Origin: Callaeas wilsoni
Taxonomy: Eukaryota > Chordata > Aves > Passeriformes > Callaeidae
DNA length: 64,000 bases
NCBI GenBank assembly: GCA_013398955.1
Contig: VWPU01018708.1
Coordinates: 1-64,000 of the forward strand
Direction: 5' to 3'
Under the pieces are notes generated by a model. That model did no database searches and was not told the DNA's origin. It saw only the letters and a list, made by a program, of their open reading frames with translations. The position numbers were made by a program, and so were the translations under genes. Below are positions 14,594-27,800 of the stretch, piece by piece (position 1 is the stretch's first letter; every line of letters begins with the position of its first letter).

Positions 14594-16954
14594 AAATATG
14601 ACTATGTAAGCCTTATTTAATTAGAAATAGTCTTAAAAACAGTTTCCTCTTATTCCCAAATCTTTACTTTCTTTTAATGCTCACTAGATGCAATCCATTG
14701 CAAATGTATACAGTTCCCAGTGCTGTAGCGTTTCAGCTTATCAGAATATTTAGTGTATTTCACTTTAAGACATTCCTGTCAAGTAGCTATTTCTTCACCC
14801 ATGGGTTTGCTTAAGACATTATCAGGCTTTGCTCACCTGCACTCATATTTATGCCTGTGGGAAACCAGGTCCAGAGCCCTGCTAGGATGTCACAAAGCCT
14901 TTCTAGGAAAGGCTCTCTAGGATGTGGAGGCAGCAAAGTGCAATATGCATCCTTGATAGCATTGAAACAGAAACTTTTAGCCTCTGCAGCTTTGTCAGTC
15001 CAAGAGATTGATCGTTTTCTGTGCTGTGGATGAATGTGGGGGTAGAGATCCTCCATGCTGTGACAGCAATTCAGAGGGGTGCTTCAGGGCCCCTATGCCA
15101 CACAAATGCACACAACAGTCCAGTGCATATAACCAAGCAGATGAAATTAGGTTGCAGGCACTGGCACACAATCCCACCTCTGATCTTACTGTGACTCCAG
15201 GAGAGGAACAAACTCCACACTTACACACAGCTGCTCTGACTTCAGCTGGGCTCTGTCTGCATCCAGCTCTTCTTGGGTCAGTGCCTGCACAGCAATAGGA
15301 GCAAGTCTTCCAAGTCAACTTTTTCCTAGTCTCAAAATAGCTGCTGTAAAAGACAAATCAGTGACAATTATAATAATAAAAAAAATAAAAACCCACAATA
15401 AACCTGCTGGTGTTCACATAAAGAAATTCTAACTGCAGTCTTCTATTAATACTGCCTGAATTAGCATAGCATCCCAACAGGATTGCAGACCCCATCTGAG
15501 CCATGGGATGCCTTCTCCAGCTGGTGTCTGTCAGGACAAACCCACATGGGTACAATCCCCTCTGAAATGCTGAGGCTTAGGTGCCTCTCACTGCCTCACA
15601 ATCTCTATGTCCATCCTGCTGGAGGACCTCCCAGGAGCTGGTAGAAAACCTGCTGTGTTGCTGCTGATGCCTAGTGATAATTGCCCACAGAAGAGGCTGC
15701 TTAACACGACATAATCCTCAGCCCTTTATCTTATATTTTTGAACAGTAATTTCTTTCTTGTTGTTCTCAGTTTTCGGGGGGCTAATTTATTATCTGGACA
15801 CCTTCACTCAGCAGGTTACCTCCTTCCCATTTTGAGGCCAGCTGTTGTCTTCAGAGGCACCGGACAGGCAGATGGACTGAGCAATGTACTCGCCTGTTTG
15901 ACACTGTGCTCTGTCAGCACTGCTTTTGGTGAAGGGTAAGACAAGGATATGGTAAACACCAGTGGCTGTTTTTTTCCACCTTTTCTTCTTAAAATGGCAA
16001 CCTCGCACGTTATGGGTTTATTCCAAATCAAGAATTTTTTATTTTTCCTTCTCAGATAAAACCTGTGGCAGAGCAAGCTGCTGCAGAAATTGTCATTGCT
16101 GGCAGTTAATGCATTGCTGGGTTTTAATGCATAGAGGTGGGCACTGGAAATAGCTGCCTTTTGGCCCCCAAAGTTTATATGGAAGGGTGGGAGAGGGAAC
16201 AGGAGCATAAAAACCTGAAAAAATTTCCGAAGGTGGAAAACAGTGGCAAGCCCTGGTTCAGTAGACTGACCCCAGACCATGGCTGTAGGGGCAGAGGACA
16301 CACTTTCCCAGGGCAAAGCTGTGTCGCCATGGAGGCCAAAATGTTGGATTTGGAATCCAGAGTACTTGCTCTCAAAACTTTTTAAGCACATACATCAAGG
16401 AGTCAAGCAAGTAAAATCACAGCCGCCGAATTATTTGTGTTCCAACAATATATAACTGAAGTGCTAATACGTACCAGCTGTACCTACATGTCAGCTTTTT
16501 TGAAGCTAAGGTAATTTCTTTGCTGTACCAAGAGGAGGAGAAGGTCAACAAAGACACATTTAGTCCAGGCTCTGCACTGATAAGAGGTCTAGTGCAGGCT
16601 ATTAGTTCTTTCCTGCTTCAGGAGGTCTGAAAAAGCAGGAGCTGGACTCTTCTTCAGCCATAACCTGACATTAAAATGGCATTCTTCAAGAAGTGCCTGC
16701 AATAAAACAGCATCTTCTTACTGAGAAGGTGTGCTCCCGGAAAGGATCAAGGTCATATCTGCTGAATTTAATGACAGAAAATGAGCTTGTGACATATTAC
16801 TTGTGCAGAGTTAACTTGGCCAAGAGATAATTAATGGAAGATGTGTAGCTGAGTCCCGTGTGCTGCTTTGAAAGTCTCAGGCTTTAATTGGTACCATTGG
16901 CTCTTGTAAAATAAACTGTGCTTCTGATCCAGCTCAGAAGTCAAAACATGGCAT

Positions 16955-16989
16955 TAAAAAAAAATAGAAAAGAAAAGAAAAAAAGAAAG
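16955..16989. repeat. A-rich low-complexity tract
   Basis: A run of A interrupted by single G or T bases (AAAAG-type units). Simple sequence. Confidence 0.75.
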
Positions 16990-19900
16990 CAAAGCATTTT
17001 ACTTCAGGAACTAGCCTTCTGATAAAATGCTTTTAAAATTCAGAGTGTTTTAAATGGGTTTCTGGCTTCCAGAGCTGTTACTCTCCTCAATGTTGTGTTA
17101 TATACTCTCCGATTTCCCTGCCACAGCTCGTACTTTATGTAGCTGGTAACTCTTGATGACGCATTTTGATGCATTCAGCACAACCACACACTAGCATGAA
17201 CCGGAGCTCACCATATTTCTGGCTGTGGAGCTCGAGTAAACATGGACCTGTGCCCAGACAGAGTTGGCGGTGGCTGGAAAACCAATACTGAAAGTCTAAC
17301 GAGAACTGGCAAAAAATCTGCTCTGCTGAAAACATGGCACTGGAGCAAAGCTGTCATCTTTCAGTGTACTGAGGGCTTTCAGGCAGCCTAGTTTTGGTGT
17401 TGGGAGCAGGCACTCTTCCCATTTCTCTGGCTCCTTCCCACTCTTCACAGTCACTCAGGAGCCATTTCCACAAATCTTACTTGTGCACATGGATCAGGCA
17501 GAGCTGATAAGGAAGGAGAGGAGGGTCTGATAGCAGTGTCTCTGCTGCTGACTCCCTGTGTGGCCTCATCACACCACGGCTCAATTTCTCCCAATAAAAT
17601 GACTAACAGCGCTTCCCTACCTCACGAGGGAATTGGGAGGATAAAAACAGCGACAGCCACAAAACACAAAGTTATTACAGCCATCCGTCCAGAGTGACTG
17701 CCAGCTTCAGCACGTAGGCTGCCTTCAGACATGGTGCTGAGAGCATTCCCAGCAGCTGCCCTCTTGGATGGAGCACGTGTCGTGCTTCTCTGGTATAGGT
17801 GCCCCTAGGCTCAGAGGATTGAACCTCATACTAACTATATTGTGCCTCAGAGAGAGAAGGTAAACCTCTAGCATCAGGTTTCTTGTTTTCTTCCAGGAGA
17901 AGGCAGCAAAGGAAACCTCTGTTACTTTGGACATGCTGGGGAAAACTGAGCATGGGATCACACCCTGCTCTGTGACAGCCTCCTCCCCTGATGGGAAGAA
18001 GCTGAGAAGCTATACTGAGAACGATACTGGAAGCCTCTGCTCCTCCCTCCTCCACAAAAGCAACAACTAGGTGTGGAAAGACGCTGTCAAACCCTACACC
18101 ACATCAGTTCTTGCCACAAGTGCTCCCTCGCTTCTAACCACCCTGAAAGGAAGCACAGTGTAAACAGTCTGGTAAGATCTATTCCAGACGCCTGCTGTGG
18201 TATATCAGGAGATTAACATATTAACTCTTAAAAGCCCTCTAATTTTAAGGAGACCTCTGTACTTAAACTGAAAGAAGTTTTGCAGAGATCAGCAGAGTTC
18301 CTCTGGTGGTAGGGAACCAGGGAAACCTGTTAGCAGCTGACTCTATGGATAATTGAGAAAATTATTCAATGCTACTTTCAAAGTACTTTGGATTACAATA
18401 TCACATGAGTTGGTAATACTTTTCTCTTAATCTTTTCAAGTATACATTTGCAATGGTTTGTTTATTGCGAGGTTTTGCCTTGCAATCAGATAAACATAGG
18501 CTTTGCTCCAACTGGAGCTCCAACTAAACAGAGTAAGCCAAGTCGGACATGGCAAGAAAGACCATGGACAAATACGTCTACTTGATGCAGTAAATTTGGG
18601 AGGGTTTTGGGTGGTGGTTTTGGGCATATTGTATTACCTACAATCTGTCATTAAAGTACTACTTGTTAAAGAAACAGGAGAAGAAACAAACAGCTCAAAA
18701 TTGTACAAGGACCTGAGGTGGATACCAAAATGGCCCATGGGGCAGGGAGAAGCAGAAGCAAGTACACGATAGAGGTCAGCACAGTGGATGGGAAGTATAA
18801 ACCTTCTGAAACACCCAGGACTGGCACCATGACCAATATGTGCATCCCAGAGCCTAGCAGGCTTCCCCTACAAACAAGATTCCCAAGCAACGCTATGTCA
18901 GTCGGACCATCCTGCCACCGGGGCTGATTAAGGAGAGCAGCCTGCCTGTGACCAGCTGCACCTTCCAGGCAAAGGGGAGGATGAGGCACGTGTTACACAT
19001 TTTACACCACAATTGATTTGTTTCCATGTCTTCCACCACACCGTGTGCGTACTCTGACTGAGCTCTGCAGAAACCAGCAGCGACAATAAATGCGCTTTCA
19101 CAGCCAGCTGCTCCCATGCCCCCTTCACTTGGCCAAACAGACAACATATACTTTTTGATTATTAAGGAGCAGTCACAAACAAATGCTATGAAAATCTGGC
19201 CCTGAAACAGTGCTCAGAGAAAAAATTAGCCCCAGAGCAATTGAATGTTTAGGCATGTTTCCCACTCTTTCATCTAGACATGCTAAACAGCAAGAAAGCT
19301 GGTAGAACCAGAGAGCTGAGAACATGCCCGGTGCAACAAAGATCTGGGTGCTAAGGGTCTGCAGTGGTTGCTCTGGAGGAGCTTCTCCATGCTTCTGGGC
19401 AGGCAGTGTTGGAGGAAAAAGGGACACATCTAGGGTAAGCTAGGCTGTCAGGGAGCCACAGCAAGAGTAGCCTGACATGGCTTGCAGACACCAGAGTCTC
19501 AGCTTGCCCCAGAAACCCTGTTCTTGGCCTGGTGTGCATCTGCCCTCATTCCTGAGCAGCACCACATAAAGCGTCCACGTGGGACAACCACCTCAGTTTA
19601 AAGACACAAAACCCAAACCAGTCAACAATTCAGGAACCCAGAGCTCCTGCTTTTCCTCAAGGCGGATTTCTTTTGAAGCCAGCTATTCATATTTCCTTCC
19701 AGTCTTGTCAACAATGGTCCAGGCACAAGCTGTTTGGTTAAAGTAGGCTGTTGCCCCAGTTTTGTCCTGTCCCTTTCACCTTTACATCACATGAGGACAA
19801 TGCATAATTCCATTTCACATAAGCCCAGAAGTACGTGAATGATTATGTATGACCAGCTACATATATAATTGTCTTAGATGTAGGTCTATAAATGATTCAT

Positions 19901-20204
19901 TAAGATCTGTATCAGCTGGTTATTTAATATGTCCTGCTAATTAAAACTTTGTGATAAGCTCTCTGTAATTATGCCTCTGGACAATGTGATGCACTTCCAA
20001 CTAGTATTTGAAATCCTGGGTGTAAGTTGATTCTTAAAGTAGGGTAGAAAATTATAGGTTAACTGCTGCTCTTAATTGCCCTTCTTTACTAAGATTATTG
20101 TAGAATTTCATTGTACAACTCCCTGAGACGCTTCTACATGGTGCACATTACAGTCACCGTTAGGGGTGTACACTGCATTATCCTTTTGTATACCTGAGAA
20201 GCTT

Positions 20205-20215
20205 GGGGGGGGGGG
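20205..20215 (+). repeat. G11 homopolymer followed by A-rich DNA
   Basis: Eleven consecutive G residues followed by an A/G-rich purine tract to about 20237. Long G runs are uncommon in this AT-leaning region and are prone to length change and sequencing error. Confidence 0.85.
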
Positions 20216-21838
20216 AAACAATAAAAAGGAAAAAAAGGACTATTTCATCTAGAAGGAATATATCTGGCTTGGCTCATCTGGAAGGGGATGGACCAAAGAA
20301 ATGTTTGAGGAAACGCAGTTTGTTTTATTCTACATCATCAAATTCGGCATTTCGTGCTCAAGCCAGAGATCCTGTTAGGTTCAGTGTAAGCTTCTCCTGA
20401 GTAAGATCCACAGATCTGTCACCATATGCTGGATACGGCTTCCAGAAGGAAGAAACACAACGACTCAGAAAGCACATTAAGCCCTGTGCTGTTGGTCAAA
20501 AAGGAAGCTTCACTAAGTTTATGTCGGCTTAACTAAGCAGGTCTAACTCAGTTTGTCTACAGTCTTGTTCTCTCAAAATATGTTGGTGTTGAAGGGAGTA
20601 TGTCTATATATGAAACAGGTAAGAACATTAAAATATTTTTTGGGGATGGCTATCAATGTAATAAAACATCAGCAACAAGTGATAAATGCTAAGTAAAAGA
20701 AACTTTTCCTAAGCAGCTTTTGCTAAGAATGTAAGTCTTGCCCCACTACCAAAAGACTACATTAAGTGTCATCCTTCTAATCTCATTGGCAGCCTGATAT
20801 CACCATTAGGATAAATGTTAAGATCAGTCATCTCAGTGGCTCTTCCACTACAAGTTCTGCTTGGTTAGACACAATGGAAGATGACTGCTCTGTCGACACG
20901 TGTCATCTCCTGCGAGGATGCTCAGCTGCCTCCTGTCATTGTCAGTCCAGGGCATGTTTCACCCAGGGGAATGACTCAGGTATAACTTGTTGGCTCTTGT
21001 CAGCAACAGAACATTGCCTAAACCCTAAAGTCTGCATCCCACGGGAGCAGTGCACTAATCTAATCTCTGGTTAGTTTCTATAAACACTAATTTGTGCAGA
21101 CAAAACAAAAACTATAGAAGATGTATCTATCAAATGCATTTTGGTCCCCAAAGGTGACCTGGTGTAGTCCATACCACTGTGACCAGTATCATTAACTCAC
21201 CAGTGAAGAAGAAGCAAGAAGTAAACTCCATGCTGACCCTACATGCTTTCTTCTCCCTGTTGTCTTTTTCCAGCTTCTCATATCCAGCCTCATTCACATG
21301 GTACCACATTCTCAAAAGCTACTGAAGGAAAGAGCTAGAATGCAATAGGTAAAGAAAGTCTTTAAATAGTCTTTGCTTTGGTTAACAAGGTTTTTACTAC
21401 TGACCTTGTGCCTATAACGGCATAGGAATAGTATGTAAAAGCCTTGACCATACTGTATAAAAAAACCTAACAAAGCCCAGTTTCCTACAGACCTGTGTCT
21501 CAGACCACCTTACAGTGCCTTCTCTATTTATTTTTCTGTTACTCTCATGATACAATGGATGTGATTAGTCCTCAATCCTACTGATATCTCAATCAAACTG
21601 GTGTCTCATATTTTCTTTGCCATGTGTTGATGTCTAAGTTTCAAGTCAAGCTCTTCAGTCATTTCTGATTACATTGCTGATAGCAGCCTATGGTGATTAC
21701 TCAGGGGAGCACTCACAGTGTAGCTTTCTACACTATGGGAGCATTTTGCAGGGGTTGTCTCTCCAGTGATCTTCTTTAATTAAACCGATAGGAACTTAAC
21801 TCTGATTGAGACTCCTGCTGATAGTTTATCAAAAGTGA

Positions 21839-21858
21839 TTCAGACTGGTCAGTCTGAA
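21839..21858. repeat. Perfect 9-bp inverted repeat (hairpin)
   Basis: Arms TTCAGACTG and CAGTCTGAA are exact reverse complements separated by two bases (GT). No function is implied. It could be a dimeric transcription-factor site or chance. Confidence 0.8.
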
Positions 21859-24800
21859 ATGAAGAGGTGCAGACCAAGTGAGTGTTTAAGTCTGAAATTT
21901 CCCATAAGACAAAAAAGTTTACAACAGGATAACTCTGTGTGTGCCAGCTCCAGCCTGTGATGGCTGTAACAATGCCAGCACATTGTTATAGCTTGTAGAG
22001 AAGGACTCTGGGCTTAGAAAGGAGACAGGTGAAGACAAAGCTGTTCAAGAATTCCTCAGCAAGCACCAGCCTTGCTCCTGTCTTTGGAAGATGTGTCAGA
22101 CAACTTTGTTCTTCCTTAGGAGCATCTTGCAGAGTGGCCCCACTGACCAGCAGTATTCCCAGCAAGGGAAATGGGGTAGTGGACAGCACTCAAAGTGTAC
22201 TCACCTGTACACAACTCAGCTCCATTTTCCCAAGCTATTTGTATGGCCACCTTAGCAAACCACCCAGGACAAACAAGAAGCAGCTTCTATGGGGTGATAA
22301 AACCCAGTCAAGTTCACCCTGACCTGAAACTATAAGGTCAGTCAGAAACTGTAAGTACAGCTTATCCCTGTCAAGGCTCACACTTGAGCAACATTGCAGA
22401 GCAGTAGGTGCCAGTGAGTGAAGGACAGGCACAGACCAGGCTCAGGCTTAGCTGCAGTCAGGTGTGTGGCTGTGGCAGTGCACAGATGGAGTACAAACAG
22501 GATGTGCTGGCACCTGGAACAGCAGCAGCAGAAACACCTAGAGCCTGAAAGGACAGGGAGGAGGAGGGTCTGCCTGCTACCCAGCAAGGGTCACTCACTA
22601 GGATGGAGACATGTGCAGCCCTGAGAGGAGAGAAGGGAGATTCTAACGTCACTTCCTGAGCGCTCGACTCAGCGAGGAACTCACGGCTGCAAACAGCCTT
22701 GGCGCAACTCAAGACTTGCTGTGCCTTTCACCTTGCATATTCTCTGGGTGCAGCAGCACTGCTGGAAAAGCCTCAAATTCCCATTGCAAAACCATTCCAC
22801 TGAATAGAAAAGGCACTCAAACAGGGAAAATGCTGTTTCCCACTTGTGCTGTAGCATTTACCTGTGGCCTTTGGGTGACATCATCCTGGCATTCTCCTTC
22901 AAAAGCAGGTGGTTATAGACACTGACTGATGGTAGGAAATGAGTTATCATCTCCCCTGAAAAGATACAGAAACAGAACAGGATTAGATGTTTTACCCCAA
23001 GGGCCATGAGAAGAAATGGGGTCTAATCCAGAATTAGAGTGAGGGTGCTCTAACAATAGGCTACAAGCTCTAGGTCTGCATGCTGCCTAGCACAATGCGG
23101 CCATAATTCTGCTGAGGCCTCCAGGCAGCACTGCAATATGCATTATCATAATAATGAGTTTCTAATCCCAATCAAGTGCCCAACCCAGTAGGCACTGCCT
23201 GACTCACAGAAAGGATTAGCTGACAGATGTAAACAATAGTTGTGGGAGTCACCATATCCATTATGCAATCCTTTTATGCTGAGTATACAGAAAGAGCTGA
23301 GAAAATTAGGAGCTTTCGCTGAGAACACAAGTAACTGAGATTTCCAAATAGAAGTAATGGATAGTCTCATTCTTCAGCCCTAGGGATAATCCACTGATAC
23401 CGGTGCACCCCATTTCCACCTCTTGAATCAACCAGATTAACAAGGACATGGACTCATGTTCATACCATGAGACAATAAAGACAAGCTACTTACAAGATGA
23501 TCCTCTGAAGCATCCAGATCATGCCTGCCTCTTCCCATGACTAGGTCCTACTTTCTTTCATCACAGAAGCACCTCTGTCACAAGTTGAAACGTGTGGGAG
23601 AGGCAGGGGGTGCATGGGAAAAATCAACAGAAATTAGAGAAATTAACATTTCTTTATGAGAATGAAAAAATTGGAGATCGAATAGACGTTTTGCTATTAA
23701 AATGCATGCTACCGGTCTAGAACTTAATTCCAGGAATAAATGAGAGCTGGCATCTAGGAGACAGTCAGAATTGCTTGAGTTACTGTAACTCAAGAAGAAA
23801 TTGTCTTAGGACAGACAGCTCTATTGCAGACAACGCTCAGAGACCACACTGTGCAGTTTCACCAAGCTTGGGCTTCATCATTCACCTCACAAGGAAGCTG
23901 CTTAAACCCTCCCTCGAATTCAAGTCAGAGAAGAGGTGTATTAAAAAGGACTCAGTTAGGGACAGTCTTCAGGTCTCACTTTTAGATAATGATGAAAGAA
24001 ACAAAGAAATTGTTTTTTTATTAATTTCTCTCAGTATTCAGCTTTTGTAATTTATGATGTTTTCATGCAATTTGTTTCTAATTTTGCCACTTTTTCCATA
24101 AGAAAAACGAGATATACAATTATAAATCAGACCTAACATTTACCATTCCAGATTTTTTGGTTGAGGAGACAAAACAAACTCTTAAAAACAAAGATTGCTG
24201 CTAACCTTGTCTGCAGGCATAAAGAAAATCAAGGGGAATTATGTGTGCTAATTTTGTTATCTTTCTAAGGTTTGTGATCTCAAAAATCCTCAGGGGTTTT
24301 TTGAGATGCTCCCTCTCTGTCAGTTCCAAATAGGAAATATGCTCCATGTGCATTCCTCAGATGAGCACCAATTAACAGTGAAACAACAATTATGATAAAT
24401 GATGAACAATAATAAAAAAATGAAAGGAGCAGCAGTTACTGCCTCTCCACTTGCCTTTTATGTGCCATCACAGCTTACTCCTTTTTTTGACCAAGAAGGA
24501 CACATACTCCAGCACAACCGAGGGCAGAGCACTTTTGCTATGGACTTCACCAGGAGCAGGACAGGGGCAAAGCAGAGCTAAGTGAAAGGATTTCAGTATG
24601 ATCTGGGGCCTGTCAAAGAGCCCTTTAAGCTTTGCATGCCGGGTGATGCTGGAGCCAACAGCAGCAATGAGCACTTTGTTGGTCACGTAGTTGTGGTCAT
24701 GCCTGTTGGATGTGTGTGGGGCTACTGTCCTGCACCAGCATCCTCGTCAGCCTCTCATCCATGGGGCAGCCCATGAACAAGAGGATTGATATTAAACTCA

Positions 24801-27800
24801 AAAACGCACTGCCAAGGCAATAGGGAGAAGGGATGACAGAAGTGCTCTATCTGGGAAAGTGCTCCACCACGGCTCAGAATGGACCAGTGTAACTGTAGCT
24901 AATAGAATTAGGTATTGAACTAATATAAACATTGCTTACTATTACAACATGCTGAAGTTAATATGGCTTTGGGAGGAAAAATTCAATTTACACTTCTCTT
25001 TGTGCTCCGATTTTCACTTTTCTCACATGCTCACAAGACAAGCTTTACACAGCTGTCTGGTTTTGGTAGGTTTCAAACCACAGGTTTTTGTGACAGAGGT
25101 GTATAACAAGCCAGAGACTGCTGTTCAAAACAAGAGTACTTTTGCAGAACAGAAAAAAAACCAGCTAGAGAAATATGGGCTTGAGTAGCTGTTGCTGCAT
25201 CAAGCTGTTGGCCCTACTCGACCCAAATCAAAGGTTGCTCTCAGCAAGTCCAGTACAAAGCCCCACATTGGCTTCAAGCAAGGCTCAAGTACACAAAGGT
25301 TGCTAAGACCACCAAAAGAAAGGACTGGGGTTTCTCATAAAGATCTGGAACTAACATGCCTAAAAAAGCAAGAGTAATCAAGTGTGCTGTAAGTATCTAT
25401 CAGACTTGCAGACCATTTTCATATCTGTAACAGCAAGAGAATAATAAAGGAATTTTGTTGTTAACTGTGAGGTTTAGCAAATATTTCCTTTGTTTCATAC
25501 TAGGCCTAAAAATGATTTAGTCACACGTGAAAGCAGAGAGGTAGCTCCTTACATGTAGTGCTGCCTCAGCACTATGGGAACTTTGACCACACTTCTATAC
25601 ACTAGAGCATCCTGCATTTCATTTGTTTTCAAGAGAATGAAGTTGAAGGTTGTAGCTGACTGTGCAGCTTATTATTCCCTCTGCCCTTTTCCTTTCCCTG
25701 TATCTTATTTCTAGGTGAGTAATAATCTAGATTATTTTTGCCACTGCTAGAGTATCTTTGTAATGCAGAAAAACGAGATCCATCCATACTTGTTTGGTAA
25801 AGCAGAAGAAACCTTTAGAAACAAAGCAGGGCCCAGTGGTGGGAAAAGCTGAATATTCAGCTCTGATCACAAGGCTGCAGAAAATCAAAGAATGTGAAAC
25901 AAGACTCTAAATAATGGTCCTTGTGCAATGCACAAGAACAAGACAAACCCCAAGGTTTTGCCAATTCACCACATGAGGAAATTCCTTCCTATCCCAAAAG
26001 CAGTCAGAGCTTCAGCAGCATGTCTGGAAGCAAATGTCATTAGGGCTGATCCAGCTTGTTTTTATCCAGGCATGACATTGGCACTCAAAAGATGATGCTG
26101 CGTTTTGATCTCGCCTTTCAACAATTACACAAGGAATCTCCCACGGCAAAAAATTCCAAATAGTGATTAACCTTCTAGGGCAAAAGCCAGACTTTCCATG
26201 TGTTTGATCTAAATTCAGTTATTTTTTAATTTCCAGGAGTGGCTTTTTTTCTTCCTGTCACTGCTTAGTTCACATATATTCCTGTGTGGGTCCTGAAGAT
26301 CTCCTGAAGACATGTCAAATCTTAAACAGAGATCTGAGGTTCAGTAAGGTGAATGCATTTAAGCTGTGAAAACATGTTTCTGTAAGTGGCAGCACAGCTA
26401 TGCAGAAATCTTAAATATGAAGTAATTTCACATGCTAGGAATGTCTTGCGGTTCTCAATGGAGTCAGGTTGCTCTCTTAATTTCCCTTCTTAGGGTGGTA
26501 GTGGCTGCTCCCTGGCAGGGAGAGCAGCGTGGGGCTGTTACCAGATGGGCCTCCTGGGGAGTCACTGAGCACATTGGCTTTCAGGGAGTGCAGCTGGAGC
26601 TGAGGATATTCAGTACTACAAAGGATCTGGCCTTTCAAATGCTTTTCACTGTTGCAGGCCAAAATAATAAAAAAAAATCAGGGGGTATGTTGTTTATATA
26701 TCGATGTTTCCCATGTCCAGGCACTTTATGATACTTACAATAGTCATATAAACTGCTCCTAATCTGATTTGGCAAGCTCGTCCAATGATTCCTGCTTCTG
26801 ATTGAAAGTGTTTCCACACTTGCTGAATGAAGGCTTAACTCCAGTTAAGCCCTTGCACTGAAGTGATGAACAGCAGACCCAAGAGATCATTTATAGCTTC
26901 CAAATCTGGTTGTTAATGGCACTTGGCACAAATCAAGTTCACTGGCAGCAGCCATCTGCTGCCTACCTCTCTGGATCCACCTCAGAAGACAGATAGCAAT
27001 CTTCTGGAAGCACTGGTTGTCCCAAGAGTGTGGGAGCAGCAAGCTGGGTCAGAAATTCAGTCTCCATAGTCATGAGGTGAAAAACTGGGTTCAGTTCTAC
27101 TTAAATAAGGAAAAACAAAATAAGCAGCATTCTTCAGTCTTCTTCATCATGTAGCCTGGCACCATTGCTCTGAGTAACAAAACTTCTCCCAAACCAAAGC
27201 TGCACTAAGGTATAGCTGAAGGGAGACAGTTCAAAACAGTATTTTGGGGTAAGAAGCTACAGACACTGCAATAATCCAAAATCTAAGTATTAGATGTTCA
27301 GCATGAAAAACGCACTGAGAAATAACACAAGCCTGGCTGAGCATTGAAATAAGTAGCTGCTGCAGTCAAACTATCTTGCCTCCATTTTAAGGTGATTCAA
27401 TATCATGACTGTGAAATTAATCTAAAACTGTGGGCAGGTAAGTGTGATCAGAGTTATAGTCTGATTATTTTACAAAAATTTAAGGTTTAAAGATGTAAAA
27501 ATAAAGAAATAAATGCAGATCCCAAACATTAGCTAGCAGGACAAAACAACAGTACCCTACAATATATCCGTAACATGCTTTGACAAGGCTCTTCTCTCTT
27601 CCCTTGCTCTATTGCCTGAGCTAGTGTATTTTCTAATTAAAAAATAAAATATCCTGGTGTAAGGTGGGGAAAAATTGGATCCTGATTAAGTCCTTAGGAG
27701 ATCAGGAGAAGGGGATGGGTGAAAGAGCAAGTCTGCTTTCCTACATATTTTATTCCAATCTTGATCCCAAATATAAGTTCAGAAATACATAAGTATCTGA

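Larger units (their letters stand above)
9351..20204. other. Intergenic DNA with A-rich tracts and a short GA repeat
   Basis: No gene is recognised. Visible simple repeats are A-rich tracts at about 12328-12364 and 16955-16989, and a GA dinucleotide repeat at 14579-14593. The longest open frame (15816-16391, minus, 191 codons) has no domain and overlaps other open frames. Two TAATTA homeodomain-type cores occur close together at 19938-19943 and 19966-19971. Confidence 0.6.

Noticed and set aside
15816..16391. 191-codon open frame on the minus strand, the longest in the window
   Set aside because: No domain, low-information composition, overlaps open frames on the other strand, and no splice or promoter support. 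Length is within chance for 64 kb.
25970..26060. GAGGAAATTCCTTCCT text resembling an old amniote interspersed repeat
   Set aside because: Similarity is from memory of a short motif only; I cannot name the family or limits.
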